Of a DNA stretch of 37,797 nt, positions 31,101-37,792 are shown one piece after another. The position numbers and the translations under genes are program-made. Numbering within the stretch: the first letter of the stretch is position 1; each line of letters opens with the position of its first letter. The notes under the pieces are model-generated. The model made no database searches. It was not told where the DNA came from and saw only the letters and a list, made by a program, of their open reading frames with translations. This DNA is from an uncultured Clostridia bacterium. Lineage in GTDB: Bacteria; Bacillota; Clostridia; TANB77; CAG-508. Where the stretch lies: assembly GCA_944386755.1 (NCBI GenBank), contig CALXCF010000016.1, positions 1 to 37,797 of the forward strand, written 5' to 3'.

Positions 31101-33269
31101 TCAGAAGTCATCTATTTAAAGGATTTAGAGAATTCTAGAAAATGGTCTTTAGGTCTAAATCCTATGTCAGATAATAAAAACTATAATGTAGTTTATGGCT
31201 TTGGATATGCAAAATATATTCATAAGAGTGATGGACTAGAACAAGAGTTAGAAGTATTTGTTCCAAATGAAGATGCTTGTAAAATTCAAATGTTGACTTT
31301 AAAAAATACAACACCAAATAGGAAAAAATTGAAATTGTATTATTATATGAAGCCAACAATTGGTGAAGATGACTTGAAAACAGAAGGATATATTGATTTA
31401 CAATTTGATAAAAATAATAATGTACTATATGCAAGAAACAGATATGCGGAAGAATCATCATACATGATAAATTATGTATCAAGTAGTGAGAAAATAAATT
31501 CATATACAGGTGATAAAAAATTTTTCTTAGGAAAGGGAGGACTAGATAATCCGCAAGGATTAAATAAAGTTAGCCTAAATAGAGAAAATTCTATTGGAAA
31601 GCAGGCTTGTATTGCATATGAAGTAGAAGTTGAATTAGAAAGTTATAGTGCAAAAGAAATTTCATTTGTTCTAGGTTCAGATGAGAAATTAATTGATTGT
31701 AAAAATACAGCATATAAATATCAAAAAATTGCAAATTGTAAGCAGGAATTAACAGATGTAAAAAATCAATGGAAAGAAAGATTAAATAGGTTGCAAGTTT
31801 ATACACCACTAGAATCAACAAATATATTATTAAATGGATGGCTTGTTTATCAAACAATTACAAGTAGATTGTTAGGTAGAAGTGGATATTATCAGTCTGG
31901 AGGAGCTTTTGGATTTAGAGACCAGCTTCAAGATACTTTAGCTTTAAAATATATAAATCCAGAATTCTTGAAAAATCAAATAATCAAACACAGCAAACAT
32001 CAATTTATAGAAGGAGATGTAGAACATTGGTGGCATGATGAAACAGGCAGAGGTATTAGAACAAGATTTTCAGATGATTTGCTATGGTTGCCATATTTAG
32101 TGTTAGAATATATCAAATTTACAGGTGATGAGAGTATTTTAGAAATAGAAACACCATATATTGAAGGAAAAGAACTAGAAGAAGGTCAAGATGAAAGGTA
32201 TGATAAATATCCAGAAAGTAAAGAAAAAGGAACGATTTATGAACATTGTATAAAAGCTATTGAAAAAAGTTTCAATTTTGGAGAAAATGGATTGCCTAAG
32301 ATTGGCTCTGGTGATTGGAATGATGGATTTAGTACAGTTGGAAATAAAGGTAAAGGCGAAAGTGTGTGGCTTGGATTTTTCTTATATACTATTTTAGATG
32401 GGTTTATTGAAATAGTGAAAGAAAAAGAAGAGGTTGAAAAATATGAGAGAATAAAAAATGAGTTAAAAAGAGCATTAAATACAAATGGTTGGGACGGAAG
32501 ATGGTATAAAAGGGCATTTATGGATGATGGAAATGTGCTAGGAAGTATGGAAAATGAAGAATGTAGAATAGACAGTATAGCACAAAGTTGGAGTATCATT
32601 TCAAATGCAGGAGATAATGACAAAAAATATATATCAATGGAGAGTCTAGAAAATCATTTAGTAGATAAAGAAAATGGAATAATCAAACTATTAGATCCAC
32701 CATTTGAAAAAAGCAAATTAGAGCCTGGATATATAAAATCATACTTGCCAGGAGTTAGAGAAAATGGGGGACAATATACTCATAGCTCATGTTGGGTAAT
32801 AATAGCTGAAAGTATGTTAGGCTTTGGAGATAAGGCACTAGAGTGGTATAGAATGATAAATCCAATAGAACATTCAAGAACAAAAGATGCATGTAACAAA
32901 TATAAAGTAGAACCATATGTAATTCCAGCAGATATATATGGAGCAAACAACTTAGCAGGAAGAGGTGGCTGGACTTGGTATACAGGCTCATCAAGTTGGT
33001 ATTATAAAGCTGGAATAGAATATATATTGGGATTAAAAGTTGAAAATGGATATTTATCAATATTGCCATGTATACCAAAAAATTGGAAAGAATATCAGAT
33101 GCAATACAAGTGGCAAAATAGTATTTATAAAATAACTGTTAAAAATCCTGATGGTAAAAATATTTTTGAAAGTGGTACTAGCAAAGTTACTTTAAATGGA
33201 AATGAGGTTGAAAATCACATTAAACTAGACGGAAGTAGAAATGAATATGAGATTGAAGTGAGGATTTAG
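25122..33269 (+). CDS. Cyclic beta-1,2-glucan synthase-like giant enzyme (GT84-GH94)
   Basis: A 2715-residue membrane enzyme with the layout of cyclic beta-1,2-glucan synthases, which extend and close glucan rings from UDP-glucose. An N-terminal helical region (1-400) leads to two membrane spans (about 420-466). The GT84 domain has TLDADTD (near 634), GILQPRV, SHDLLEG (near 747) and RWIRGDWQ (near 785). More spans lie at about 816-865 and 948-985. A glucoamylase-like domain starts near 1040 (SSTNIGLSLLAVISAYD), and two GH94 N-terminal-type domains lie near 1470 and 1940. The GH94 catalytic part has SGGAFGFRDQ (near 2257), GDVEHWWH and GSGDWNDG (near 2395). TTG 25122 follows AAGGAG by 9 bases inside a stem-loop. 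It stands alone, without a dedicated exporter nearby. Confidence 0.88.
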   Translation: MKTTKILKIDGTLLDKEQLNRHLQKIASSHNLKNKSDKQTYPIPNMIENYKTIEQVYELLNEHLKLGISIHPAGEWLLDNFYIIEQTVKQIEKELPLKKYKNFLGIANGKYKGFARIYVLAAEIVAYTDNKIEKEELEEALQSYQSKKTLSMEEIWNIGIFLQISIIENIRELCERIYSSQMQKFRAENIVERLVENKNKTNIVCKTSACKKMEKDSFQDMKYPFIEYMSYILKRYGKKGYSYLKVLEEAVEMAGTTVQDVIKKEHFDIAVRKVSMGNSITSIKKIQRINFLEIFEKINGVEEILRQDPSNTYINMDNKTKEYYRNAIKEISKKTKISEIYIARKTLELAQKHVANDNHINNQENSQDNEQISIQNEKQNSKYDNKKSHIGYYLIDKGIDEIYAILKYKDKNSISQKGKTKIYITAIYITTLIIDIIISSIINFKTSNLWISILTLIIFFIPISEVSTQIIQYILSKIVKPKVIPKLDLLDEIPEEMATMVVIPTIVKSKEKVQELMRKLEVYFLANKSKNLYFTLLGDCSESDKREEDFDEEVIQEGKKLVNELNKKYEEKIFNFIYRKRIWNEGENSYLGWERKRGMLSQLNEYLLGNTKNPFRENTLEDLDNMPKIKYIITLDADTDLILNSAFELIGAMSHILNKPVINPATNTVIEGYGILQPRVGIDLDISFKTVFTKIFAGAGGIDSYSNAISDTYQDNFNEGIFTGKGIYDLEVYSKVLKGEIPENTVLSHDLLEGCYLRCGLASDILLMDGYPTKYNSFMTRLARWIRGDWQITKWIGNKKLNLLSKYKIFDNLRRSLLEISIIVAIIYTSILGIIYNQKICGIVTFVLLISILPYILEFLNRLIFKKEGEEKQKTFAPKITGFKGTFLRAVITLAVLPYKAYVSIKSITKTIYRMCISKKHLLEWTTSEEAEKQSKSSLVSYFNQMAFNVLAGVTTIGLGFLKQNAFACVLGLLWMVAPCIMWYISRAIEKHPAIEKLNQKDKDYVLEIGKKTWDFFETYLTKENNYLIPDNYQEDRKEEIVPRTSSTNIGLSLLAVISAYDLKYITFEKVINLLKNILDSIESLPKWNGHLYNWYQIQTKEPLVPRYISTVDSGNFVGYLYVVKSFLEEQEETFNGLIEKVTRLINDTDFSYLYSQEEQIFSIGFNIEDNKLTNSYYDLLASEARQASLVAIAKKDVPAKHWSYLSRTLTKLGRYKGLISWAGTAFEYLMPNINIPSYEGSLLDESCKFMIKSQMEYSKQLNIAWGISEAAFNLKDLKSNYQYKAFGIPWLGLKRGLADEMVVSSYGGILAINEVPKEEVQNLKRLEQEGMYGKFGFYESIDYTPERVERGEISSVVKTYMAHHQGLILLSINNLFNNNVLQKRFMKNPEIDAVSILLQETMPETFVTTKEKKEKVEKLKYKDYEDYIQTTYQKIEERLDIGNVISNEDYIVAMNQKGQGVSRYRGIDINRFKPTKDYAQGIFFAVKSVKSKTLISSNYGFNDGQYQISFMPDKDEQEIKNNNLKVKINTTVSSKEPVEIRRLIIENQGNEDDIVEVTSYFEPVLSKKEQDYAHPVFNNLFLTTKYDEKTNSLVTTRKVREKNQPKITVATTLSTNSETIGDFEYELEAEKFTGRGNLEIPNMIKNSIPFSKKIGLVTEPIIAEKRTIKVKAQEKVIVDFILSVGEDEKQVLNHLEKYKSAENVKKEFELSKARVEAESRYLRIKGSEIEIYQKMLSYIIFTNPLSSQRKEKTNPQIVFKQSDLWKYGISGDVPIILVKMKNVNDKYVIKEALKAYEFFRTKNIEVEIVILDEEKHSYENYVREEIEGAILNSHMAYLKNQKGGIFILTKGEIDKKDIQLLDFIADIVINSDKGGLKNNIKDIEERFLDSRKEIEEESQLLQVIDETEDIDLLENRENLKYYNEYGAFSPDGKEYIIKLNKDNRLPTVWSHILANEKFGTVITENMGGYSWYKNSRLNRVSTWENNPNYDIPSEVIYLKDLENSRKWSLGLNPMSDNKNYNVVYGFGYAKYIHKSDGLEQELEVFVPNEDACKIQMLTLKNTTPNRKKLKLYYYMKPTIGEDDLKTEGYIDLQFDKNNNVLYARNRYAEESSYMINYVSSSEKINSYTGDKKFFLGKGGLDNPQGLNKVSLNRENSIGKQACIAYEVEVELESYSAKEISFVLGSDEKLIDCKNTAYKYQKIANCKQELTDVKNQWKERLNRLQVYTPLESTNILLNGWLVYQTITSRLLGRSGYYQSGGAFGFRDQLQDTLALKYINPEFLKNQIIKHSKHQFIEGDVEHWWHDETGRGIRTRFSDDLLWLPYLVLEYIKFTGDESILEIETPYIEGKELEEGQDERYDKYPESKEKGTIYEHCIKAIEKSFNFGENGLPKIGSGDWNDGFSTVGNKGKGESVWLGFFLYTILDGFIEIVKEKEEVEKYERIKNELKRALNTNGWDGRWYKRAFMDDGNVLGSMENEECRIDSIAQSWSIISNAGDNDKKYISMESLENHLVDKENGIIKLLDPPFEKSKLEPGYIKSYLPGVRENGGQYTHSSCWVIIAESMLGFGDKALEWYRMINPIEHSRTKDACNKYKVEPYVIPADIYGANNLAGRGGWTWYTGSSSWYYKAGIEYILGLKVENGYLSILPCIPKNWKEYQMQYKWQNSIYKITVKNPDGKNIFESGTSKVTLNGNEVENHIKLDGSRNEYEIEVRI

Positions 33270-33297
33270 GGATTTAGGACCGTCCCCTAAATCCCTA
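33267..33297. terminator. REP-like palindrome copy D, shared stop/terminator
   Basis: Perfect 12-bp arms TAGGGATTTAGG (33267-33278) and CCTAAATCCCTA (33286-33297) around ACCGTCC. The first TAG is the stop of the glucan synthase; the last CTA is the TAG stop of the convergent deacetylase on the other strand. It carries the CGTCCCC core of the repeat family and can act as a bidirectional terminator. Confidence 0.8.
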
Positions 33298-34104
33298 TTC
33301 GTAAAAATTTTTAAATGTGTATCCTTGTTGCTTTAAGTAATCAATTGAATCTTTTAAAACTAAATCAGTTTGATTAACATCAGAAGTATCATGCATCAAA
33401 ATAACTAGAGTACCTTTATTTTTAGCAGATTGCTTTAAGTTATTTAATAACTCTTGATTACTATATTTTTTCTCAGAGTCTTTATTTAAGCAATTCCAAT
33501 CAATATATGTATAATCAATATTAGAAAGAAGAGTAACATATTCTTCTTTCTTTGATTTATAAACAGATGACATATATCCATTAGGAAAGCGAAATATGTG
33601 AGAGCAATAATCGTTAACCCCAATAGCTTTTCCAATTTCTATATCAGTATATGTGATTTCATTTATAAAAGCATCTGCACTTGAATATAATTTGCTATTA
33701 TTATGACTGTAACCATGATTTGCAATATAATGTCCTTCTTCATATGCTCGTTTTACTAATTCAGGATGTTCTTTTACATGTTTTCCAATAACAAAAAAAC
33801 TAGCTTTTACATTTTCTTCATTTAATATATCAAGGATTTTATTTGTAGATTTTAAAGTAGGACCATCATCAAAAGTTAGATATGCGATTTTTTCTTTTTG
33901 ATTAGTTAGATTTTGTATTTTGCTATAAAAATCTTCTAGTTCATTGGTACTGGTTTGAGTAGATTTACTACTATTATTCATATTAGAATTTTTATCTGCT
34001 GAATTGTTATTAAAATTTAGTAAGAGAAATATTATAGCGAATACTGCAATAAAGAAGATTAAAGTGATAATAATATTTTTTCTTTTTATAATAATAAATT
34101 TCAT
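33295..34104 (-). CDS. Polysaccharide deacetylase (NodB domain), membrane-anchored
   Basis: A 269-residue enzyme with a signal/anchor helix (about 10-30), an Asn/Ser-rich linker (31-55) and an extracytoplasmic carbohydrate esterase 4 domain. Motif 1 LTFDDGP gives catalytic and metal Asp79/80, motif 2 HGYSH gives metal His130/134, motif 3 is RFPNG (172-176), motif 4 IDWN and motif 5 LMHD (His238). It should remove acetyl groups from a GlcNAc or MurNAc polymer, most likely peptidoglycan. The FDDGYENG form typical of PdaA is absent, so a PdaA role beside cwlD is not supported. ATG 34104 has GGAGG 6 bases upstream. It converges on the glucan synthase gene. Confidence 0.9.
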   Translation of the reverse strand: MKFIIIKRKNIIITLIFFIAVFAIIFLLLNFNNNSADKNSNMNNSSKSTQTSTNELEDFYSKIQNLTNQKEKIAYLTFDDGPTLKSTNKILDILNEENVKASFFVIGKHVKEHPELVKRAYEEGHYIANHGYSHNNSKLYSSADAFINEITYTDIEIGKAIGVNDYCSHIFRFPNGYMSSVYKSKKEEYVTLLSNIDYTYIDWNCLNKDSEKKYSNQELLNNLKQSAKNKGTLVILMHDTSDVNQTDLVLKDSIDYLKQQGYTFKNFYE

Positions 34105-34176
34105 AATACCTCCAGTATAGTAAAGTATATGAAGATAAAAAGAAAAAATACAATTTTATAAATTATGTATATTTCA

Positions 34177-34205
34177 TTGACTTTATGATATATAGATGAT
34201 AAAAT
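34177..34205 (+). promoter_or_regulatory. Promoter of NTP pyrophosphohydrolase-like gene
   Basis: TTGACT (34177-34182), 17-base spacer, TAAAAT (34200-34205). Its predicted start point lies downstream of the alternative ORF start at 34196, which supports ATG 34238. Confidence 0.65.
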
Positions 34206-34237
34206 ACAAACAACATTTTGCTAAGGAGATGTTGCAA

Positions 34238-34624
34238 ATGAAATATAAATATAATAAATTGGTAAGAGATAAGATTCCAGCAAGTATTGATAGTATGGAA
34301 GGTAGAAAAGCAAACTGGAGAATAATGGATAACGAAGAATATATAAAAGAATTAAATAAGAAATTATTAGAAGAAGCACATGAATTTATAGAAGAAAATG
34401 CTGTTGAAGAATTAGCAGATATTATGGAAGTAATACAAAGTATTATGAGAGCAAAAAATATTAGTTATGAAGAACTAAAAAAGGTACAAGCACTTAAAAG
34501 AGAACAAAAAGGTGGATTTTATAATAGAGTATATTTAATTGATGTTGAACAAGATAAAGTAGATGAAAGAGAAGAACGAGAAATGAAAAAAGATTGGAGA
34601 AAAAATAGTTTAAATGAGAGATAA
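34238..34624 (+). CDS. MazG/HisE-like nucleoside triphosphate pyrophosphohydrolase
   Basis: A 128-residue all-alpha protein. The opening YNKLVRDKIPASIDSMEGRKANWRI is diagnostic of the phosphoribosyl-ATP pyrophosphohydrolase-like group. The helical metal site appears as KLLEEAHEFIEE followed by EELADIMEVIQSI, the ExxE...ExxD pattern that binds Mg2+ and cleaves NTP to NMP and PPi. KREQKGGFYNRVYL follows as in relatives. Such stand-alone proteins are thought to clear non-canonical nucleotides; the substrate here is unknown. ATG 34238 follows AAGGAG by 9 bases. The stop codon directly abuts REP-like copy E, beyond which the convergent glycosyltransferase gene ends. Confidence 0.85.
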   Translation: MKYKYNKLVRDKIPASIDSMEGRKANWRIMDNEEYIKELNKKLLEEAHEFIEENAVEELADIMEVIQSIMRAKNISYEELKKVQALKREQKGGFYNRVYLIDVEQDKVDEREEREMKKDWRKNSLNER

Positions 34625-34676
34625 AGTGCAATGGGACGTGTTATTTAATGCATTATGAGGCCGTCTCCACTGCACT
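34625..34676. repeat. REP-like palindrome, copy E
   Basis: AGTGCAATGGGACG (34625-34638) faces CGTCTCCACTGCACT (34662-34676) with two mismatches or bulges. The centre holds TAATGCATTA (34646-34655). It fills the gap between two convergent genes and encodes the last residues (SAVETAS) and the stop of the minus-strand one. Confidence 0.55.
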
Positions 34677-35348
34677 AGCTTCTGATTGTGAAATATATCC
34701 GTTTTCTACCATTTTTTCTAAGACATGTTGCTGTCTTTTTTTTGCTAAATCAGGATTTACAGTTGGAGCATAAACTGATGGAGCATTAGGAACTCCAGCA
34801 AGCATTGAAGCTTCATCCAAATTTAAGTCTTTTGGTTCTTTATTATAATATCCCATACTTGCATCATAGATTCCATAGTATCCTTCACCAAAGTAACAAG
34901 TATTAACATATAATGCTAAAATTTCATTTTTACTATAATTTTTTTCAATATCATATGCAGCTAAGATTTCTCCTAACTTTCTTGAAAATGTTTCTTCTTG
35001 TGAAAATACAACGTTTTTTGCAACTTGTTGTGTTATGGTGCTACCACCTTCTTGTAATTCCCAGTTTGTAATATTAACCCATAATGCTCTTGCAATTCCA
35101 ATTGGATCAATTGCGCCATGGTCGTAAAATCTATGGTCTTCAACTGCAACAACTGCATTTCTATAATCTTCTGATAAATTATCAAAACTTGTGTAATGTT
35201 CATCACTTGTTACCTCTTCTATTTTAGTAAGCAATGGCTTTTCTTTTAAAGCAGAAGAGTATGCACTATATCCTAGTATAAACATTAGACCACAAGCAAC
35301 TATCATTAAGATTAGAACTATCAGTAATATTTTTCTAAATATCTTCAT
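34653..35348 (-). CDS. Monofunctional peptidoglycan glycosyltransferase (GT51)
   Basis: A 231-residue enzyme that polymerises lipid II into glycan strands at the outer face of the membrane. An N-terminal membrane anchor (about 7-29) precedes a GT51 domain. VAVEDHRFYDHGAIDP places the catalytic Glu at 70; GGSTITQQVAKN (101-112), RKLGEILAAYDIEKNYSKNEIL and LYVNTCYFGEGYYGI follow in the usual order. No transpeptidase domain is present, and the end comes shortly after the GT51 core, as in Mgt proteins. ATG 35348 with GGTGAT upstream is chosen over GTG 35357. The final residues come from REP copy E. A TATAAT-like box lies at 35396-35401 on the minus strand. Confidence 0.88.
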   Translation of the reverse strand: MKIFRKILLIVLILMIVACGLMFILGYSAYSSALKEKPLLTKIEEVTSDEHYTSFDNLSEDYRNAVVAVEDHRFYDHGAIDPIGIARALWVNITNWELQEGGSTITQQVAKNVVFSQEETFSRKLGEILAAYDIEKNYSKNEILALYVNTCYFGEGYYGIYDASMGYYNKEPKDLNLDEASMLAGVPNAPSVYAPTVNPDLAKKRQQHVLEKMVENGYISQSEASAVETAS

Positions 35349-35530
35349 AACAATCACCGTTTCTATTTGTTCGTTTGTATTAATTGTTTTTAGATATTAT
35401 ATACTAAAAGAATGTGTTTTTAAAGTGAATTAATGGAAAATTAATAAAATATACTTAGATAATAATTAATGAAGCTAATAATATATCATTAGCCTACTAT
35501 GGTATAATATGATTATGAATAGTGTTTAAT

Positions 35531-35797
35531 TTATAATTTTTCTATTTCTTCTTTAGTTAAATTAGTTATCTCGATTATAAAATCAATGCTTAATCCTTTT
35601 TCTTTTAGTTTTTTGGCAATTTCTTTATTTTTTTGTTCAAGTCCTTCATTTTTTCCTTTTCTATAATTATATGCTTTAACCTCTAATTCATCTAAAATAG
35701 CTTTTTCTCTTAGTTCTGCTAATCTTCTTATTCTTTCATCTTCACTCATGATATTTAATTTTTCTTTTGCCTTTTTCATACTTTCATTATTTTTCAT
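35531..35797 (-). CDS. Candidate internal RpnS-like product of rpn gene 3
   Basis: On the minus strand an in-frame ATG (35797-35795) follows AGAGGTGG (35813-35806) by 8 bases. The product would be the last 88 residues, starting MKNNESMKKAKEKL and covering the whole helical tail. Position and spacing mirror the internal starts of the two other rpn genes. Separate translation is inference. Confidence 0.35.
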   Translation of the reverse strand: MKNNESMKKAKEKLNIMSEDERIRRLAELREKAILDELEVKAYNYRKGKNEGLEQKNKEIAKKLKEKGLSIDFIIEITNLTKEEIEKL

Positions 35798-36415
35798 ATA
35801 ATTTGCCACCTCTTTACTTTCTGGATTATTCAAAAAACTAAGCCATTCCACTAGTTTTTTATCTTTTCCATTAGCTGTATTATTTCTCATTTTAGGTAAT
35901 TCAATTATATGTAATTCTAAGTCATCTGTCAAGACTGTTTTTCTGCCGTTTTCTTCAATTATCTTCCATTGAGTGTGAAATTCTAAGTTTTTTAATATGT
36001 CTATTTTAAAATTAGCAATTAATACATTTATAGTCCTTTTTAAATCTATATAAGGGTGACCTTTTTGTAGTTCTTTTGAATATTGTTTAGACCAATAATA
36101 CAATATTCTTTTTATAATGTCTTTATCATCTGATACTTGCATCTCAATATTGCAATATTCATTATCATTAATTTTAGCAAGGACATCCACAATACCCATT
36201 TTATCTTTAGGATTTTTTCTTCTCAGTACTATATTTTGATTTAAATCAACCGTATTAATTTGTTCATCAAGTATAGCACTTAATAAATCTTTTGTAATTT
36301 CTTCACTTCCAACTTCTCCAAAAAGAATTTGAAAAACAACATCCAGCTTTGGAGAAAGAATAGAATGTTTAGTTTTTTTATCTTTAGTAGATTTAATAAT
36401 CTGATTTTCTTGCAT
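35531..36415 (-). CDS. Rpn/PD-(D/E)XK nuclease-family putative transposase 3
   Basis: A 294-residue member of the PDDEXK_2 branch of Rpn-like nucleases, different from the YhgA-like genes at 1123 and 23183. ILSPKLDVVFQILFGEVGSEEITKDLLSAI is the typical start. The metal site is GIVDVLAKI followed by CNIEMQV (Asp and Glu-x-Gln). RILYYWSKQYSKELQKGHPY follows as in relatives. The C-terminal third is charged and helical and ends GLSIDFIIEITNLTKEEIEKL, much like the other Rpn tails. ATG 36415 has AAGGAGG 7 bases upstream. No terminal inverted repeats mark a mobile element. An internal start is at 35797. Confidence 0.87.
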   Translation of the reverse strand: MQENQIIKSTKDKKTKHSILSPKLDVVFQILFGEVGSEEITKDLLSAILDEQINTVDLNQNIVLRRKNPKDKMGIVDVLAKINDNEYCNIEMQVSDDKDIIKRILYYWSKQYSKELQKGHPYIDLKRTINVLIANFKIDILKNLEFHTQWKIIEENGRKTVLTDDLELHIIELPKMRNNTANGKDKKLVEWLSFLNNPESKEVANYMKNNESMKKAKEKLNIMSEDERIRRLAELREKAILDELEVKAYNYRKGKNEGLEQKNKEIAKKLKEKGLSIDFIIEITNLTKEEIEKL

Positions 36416-36708
36416 AGGCAAGCCTCCTTGAAATAAATTTATTTACAGTTAAATTTAGATATATTGAAATTTAAAATCGAAAAAAATAATAAGAAAATAA
36501 AAGATTTAAAATTAAACAATATATGAGCCAGATTAAACTGTTACCATATTTTACCATATATAATTTTTAGATACAATAAAAAAATGTAAATTCACGTAAA
36601 ATTTACAAAATAAAATATAAATGAAGCATCTTTATCTTTTGCAATTATAAAAATTATGTTAGAATGTAAATGTTAAAAGTAAAGATTATATAATTTGGAG
36701 TTGATAAA

Positions 36709-37503
36709 ATGAGCAGAGGTAGAAGTCAGAGTAAATTGATAAAACAATTTATAGGAATAATAATTGCAATTTGTTTAGGAATTGGTATATATTTTGGAGA
36801 AGATATACTTGGCACAACAAATGTAACAAATAATGCAGTAGAGAATAATGCTGTTTCGACAAGTTCTACAAGTGAATTGACTCAAAGTAATATAAATCTT
36901 AGTATTGAGAATATTCCAGAATATGCTGGAGATATATATGTTGAGATAAATAATAATGTTCCATATTTTGAAGAAAGTGAATATACAACTGAAAGTTTTG
37001 AGAAATATAGCGAATTGGATGAATTAGGCAGATGTGGAGTGGCATATGCAAATATTTGCAAAGAGACAATGCCAGTTGATGGAGAAGAAAGAGAAAGTAT
37101 TAGTAATGTAAAACCAACAGGTTGGATTCAAGCAAAGTATGATGGAGAGTATTTATATAATAGATGTCATTTGATTGGATATCAATTGTCAGCAGAAAAT
37201 GCAAATGAAAAAAATTTAATTACAGGTACTAGATATTTTAATGTAGAAGGAATGTTACCATTTGAAAATAAAGTGGCTGAATATATTGAACAAAATCCAA
37301 ATAATCATGTTTTATACAGGGTAACTCCTATATTTGAAGGTGATAATCTTTTGGCTAATGGCGTGGAAATGGAAGCGTATTCTGTTGAAGATAATGGACA
37401 AGGTGTTAGTTTTAATGTTTTTGTATATAATGTACAGCCTGGAGTTACAATTAATTATGAAACAGGAGAGAGTTCTGAAGTTCAAGGCGAGATAAAGAAA
37501 TAA
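36709..37503 (+). CDS. Secreted/anchored DNA/RNA non-specific endonuclease (EndA-like)
   Basis: A 264-residue protein with a basic N-terminus and one membrane span (about 13-30), an Asn/Ser/Thr linker, and an extracellular beta-beta-alpha metal nuclease domain. YNRCHLIGYQL (150-160) corresponds to the DRGH region with the general-base His154, and NEKNLITGTRYFNVEGM (167-182) supplies the metal-binding Asn169. This is the DNA-entry/NucA pattern of streptococcal EndA and related nucleases that degrade one strand during DNA uptake or scavenge nucleotides. No inhibitor gene is adjacent. The start ATG 36709 follows TGGAG. The 293-bp gap upstream shows only a weak GTAAATT/AATTTAC repeat at 36588-36608. 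Confidence 0.85.
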   Translation: MSRGRSQSKLIKQFIGIIIAICLGIGIYFGEDILGTTNVTNNAVENNAVSTSSTSELTQSNINLSIENIPEYAGDIYVEINNNVPYFEESEYTTESFEKYSELDELGRCGVAYANICKETMPVDGEERESISNVKPTGWIQAKYDGEYLYNRCHLIGYQLSAENANEKNLITGTRYFNVEGMLPFENKVAEYIEQNPNNHVLYRVTPIFEGDNLLANGVEMEAYSVEDNGQGVSFNVFVYNVQPGVTINYETGESSEVQGEIKK

Positions 37504-37506
37504 AAA

Positions 37507-37529
37507 AAATGTGGATATAAACCACATTT
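37507..37529 (+). terminator. Hairpin after the endonuclease gene
   Basis: AAATGTGG (37507-37514) and CCACATTT (37522-37529) form a perfect 8-bp stem. GTCGGTTTT follows, so termination is plausible. Confidence 0.6.
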
Positions 37530-37636
37530 GTCGGTTTTAACTTCATTTTCATATTATGAATATTATAGTAAAATATGTATGCTAAGAATACATAAAAGAA
37601 AAATGGTAATAATATTCAAAGGAGGAAATGAAGTGT

Positions 37637-37792
37637 ATGAGAAATACTAAAAAACAAAAAGAAAACAGATTAAAAAATTTGAAAAATGCTAATGGTATTA
37701 CATTAATAGCACTTGTGATCACAATTTTATTCTCTTATGACGAAAAATTAAAGTGTAGTAATAGCAAAGGTTTCCTCCTACGAACAATTTAG
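37637..37792 (+). pseudogene. Type IV pilin-like prepilin, truncated
   Basis: After AAAGGAGG (37618-37625) the frame opens with a Lys/Asn-rich leader, then NANGITLIALVITI, the clostridial form of the prepilin cleavage and helix motif (cut after Gly). Normally a long hydrophobic helix continues (IVLLILAGV...). Here it breaks after VITI into LFSYDEKLKCSNSKGFLLRTI and stops at 37790-37792. ATG 37628 is also in frame but only 2 bases from the ribosome binding site. The downstream sequence does not resemble pilin, so this looks like a broken gene or an insertion or assembly junction near the window end. Confidence 0.5.

Noticed and set aside
33295..34104. Assignment of the deacetylase as PdaA, partner of CwlD in spore cortex
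   Set aside because: The motif is TFDDGPT rather than the PdaA-type FDDGYENG, and the gene is far from cwlD; a general CE4 deacetylase is the safer call.
35480..35515. Plus-strand TATAAT (35503-35508) with TGG before it, pointing antisense into rpn gene 3
   Set aside because: No -35 box and no transcript features; too weak to report as an antisense promoter.
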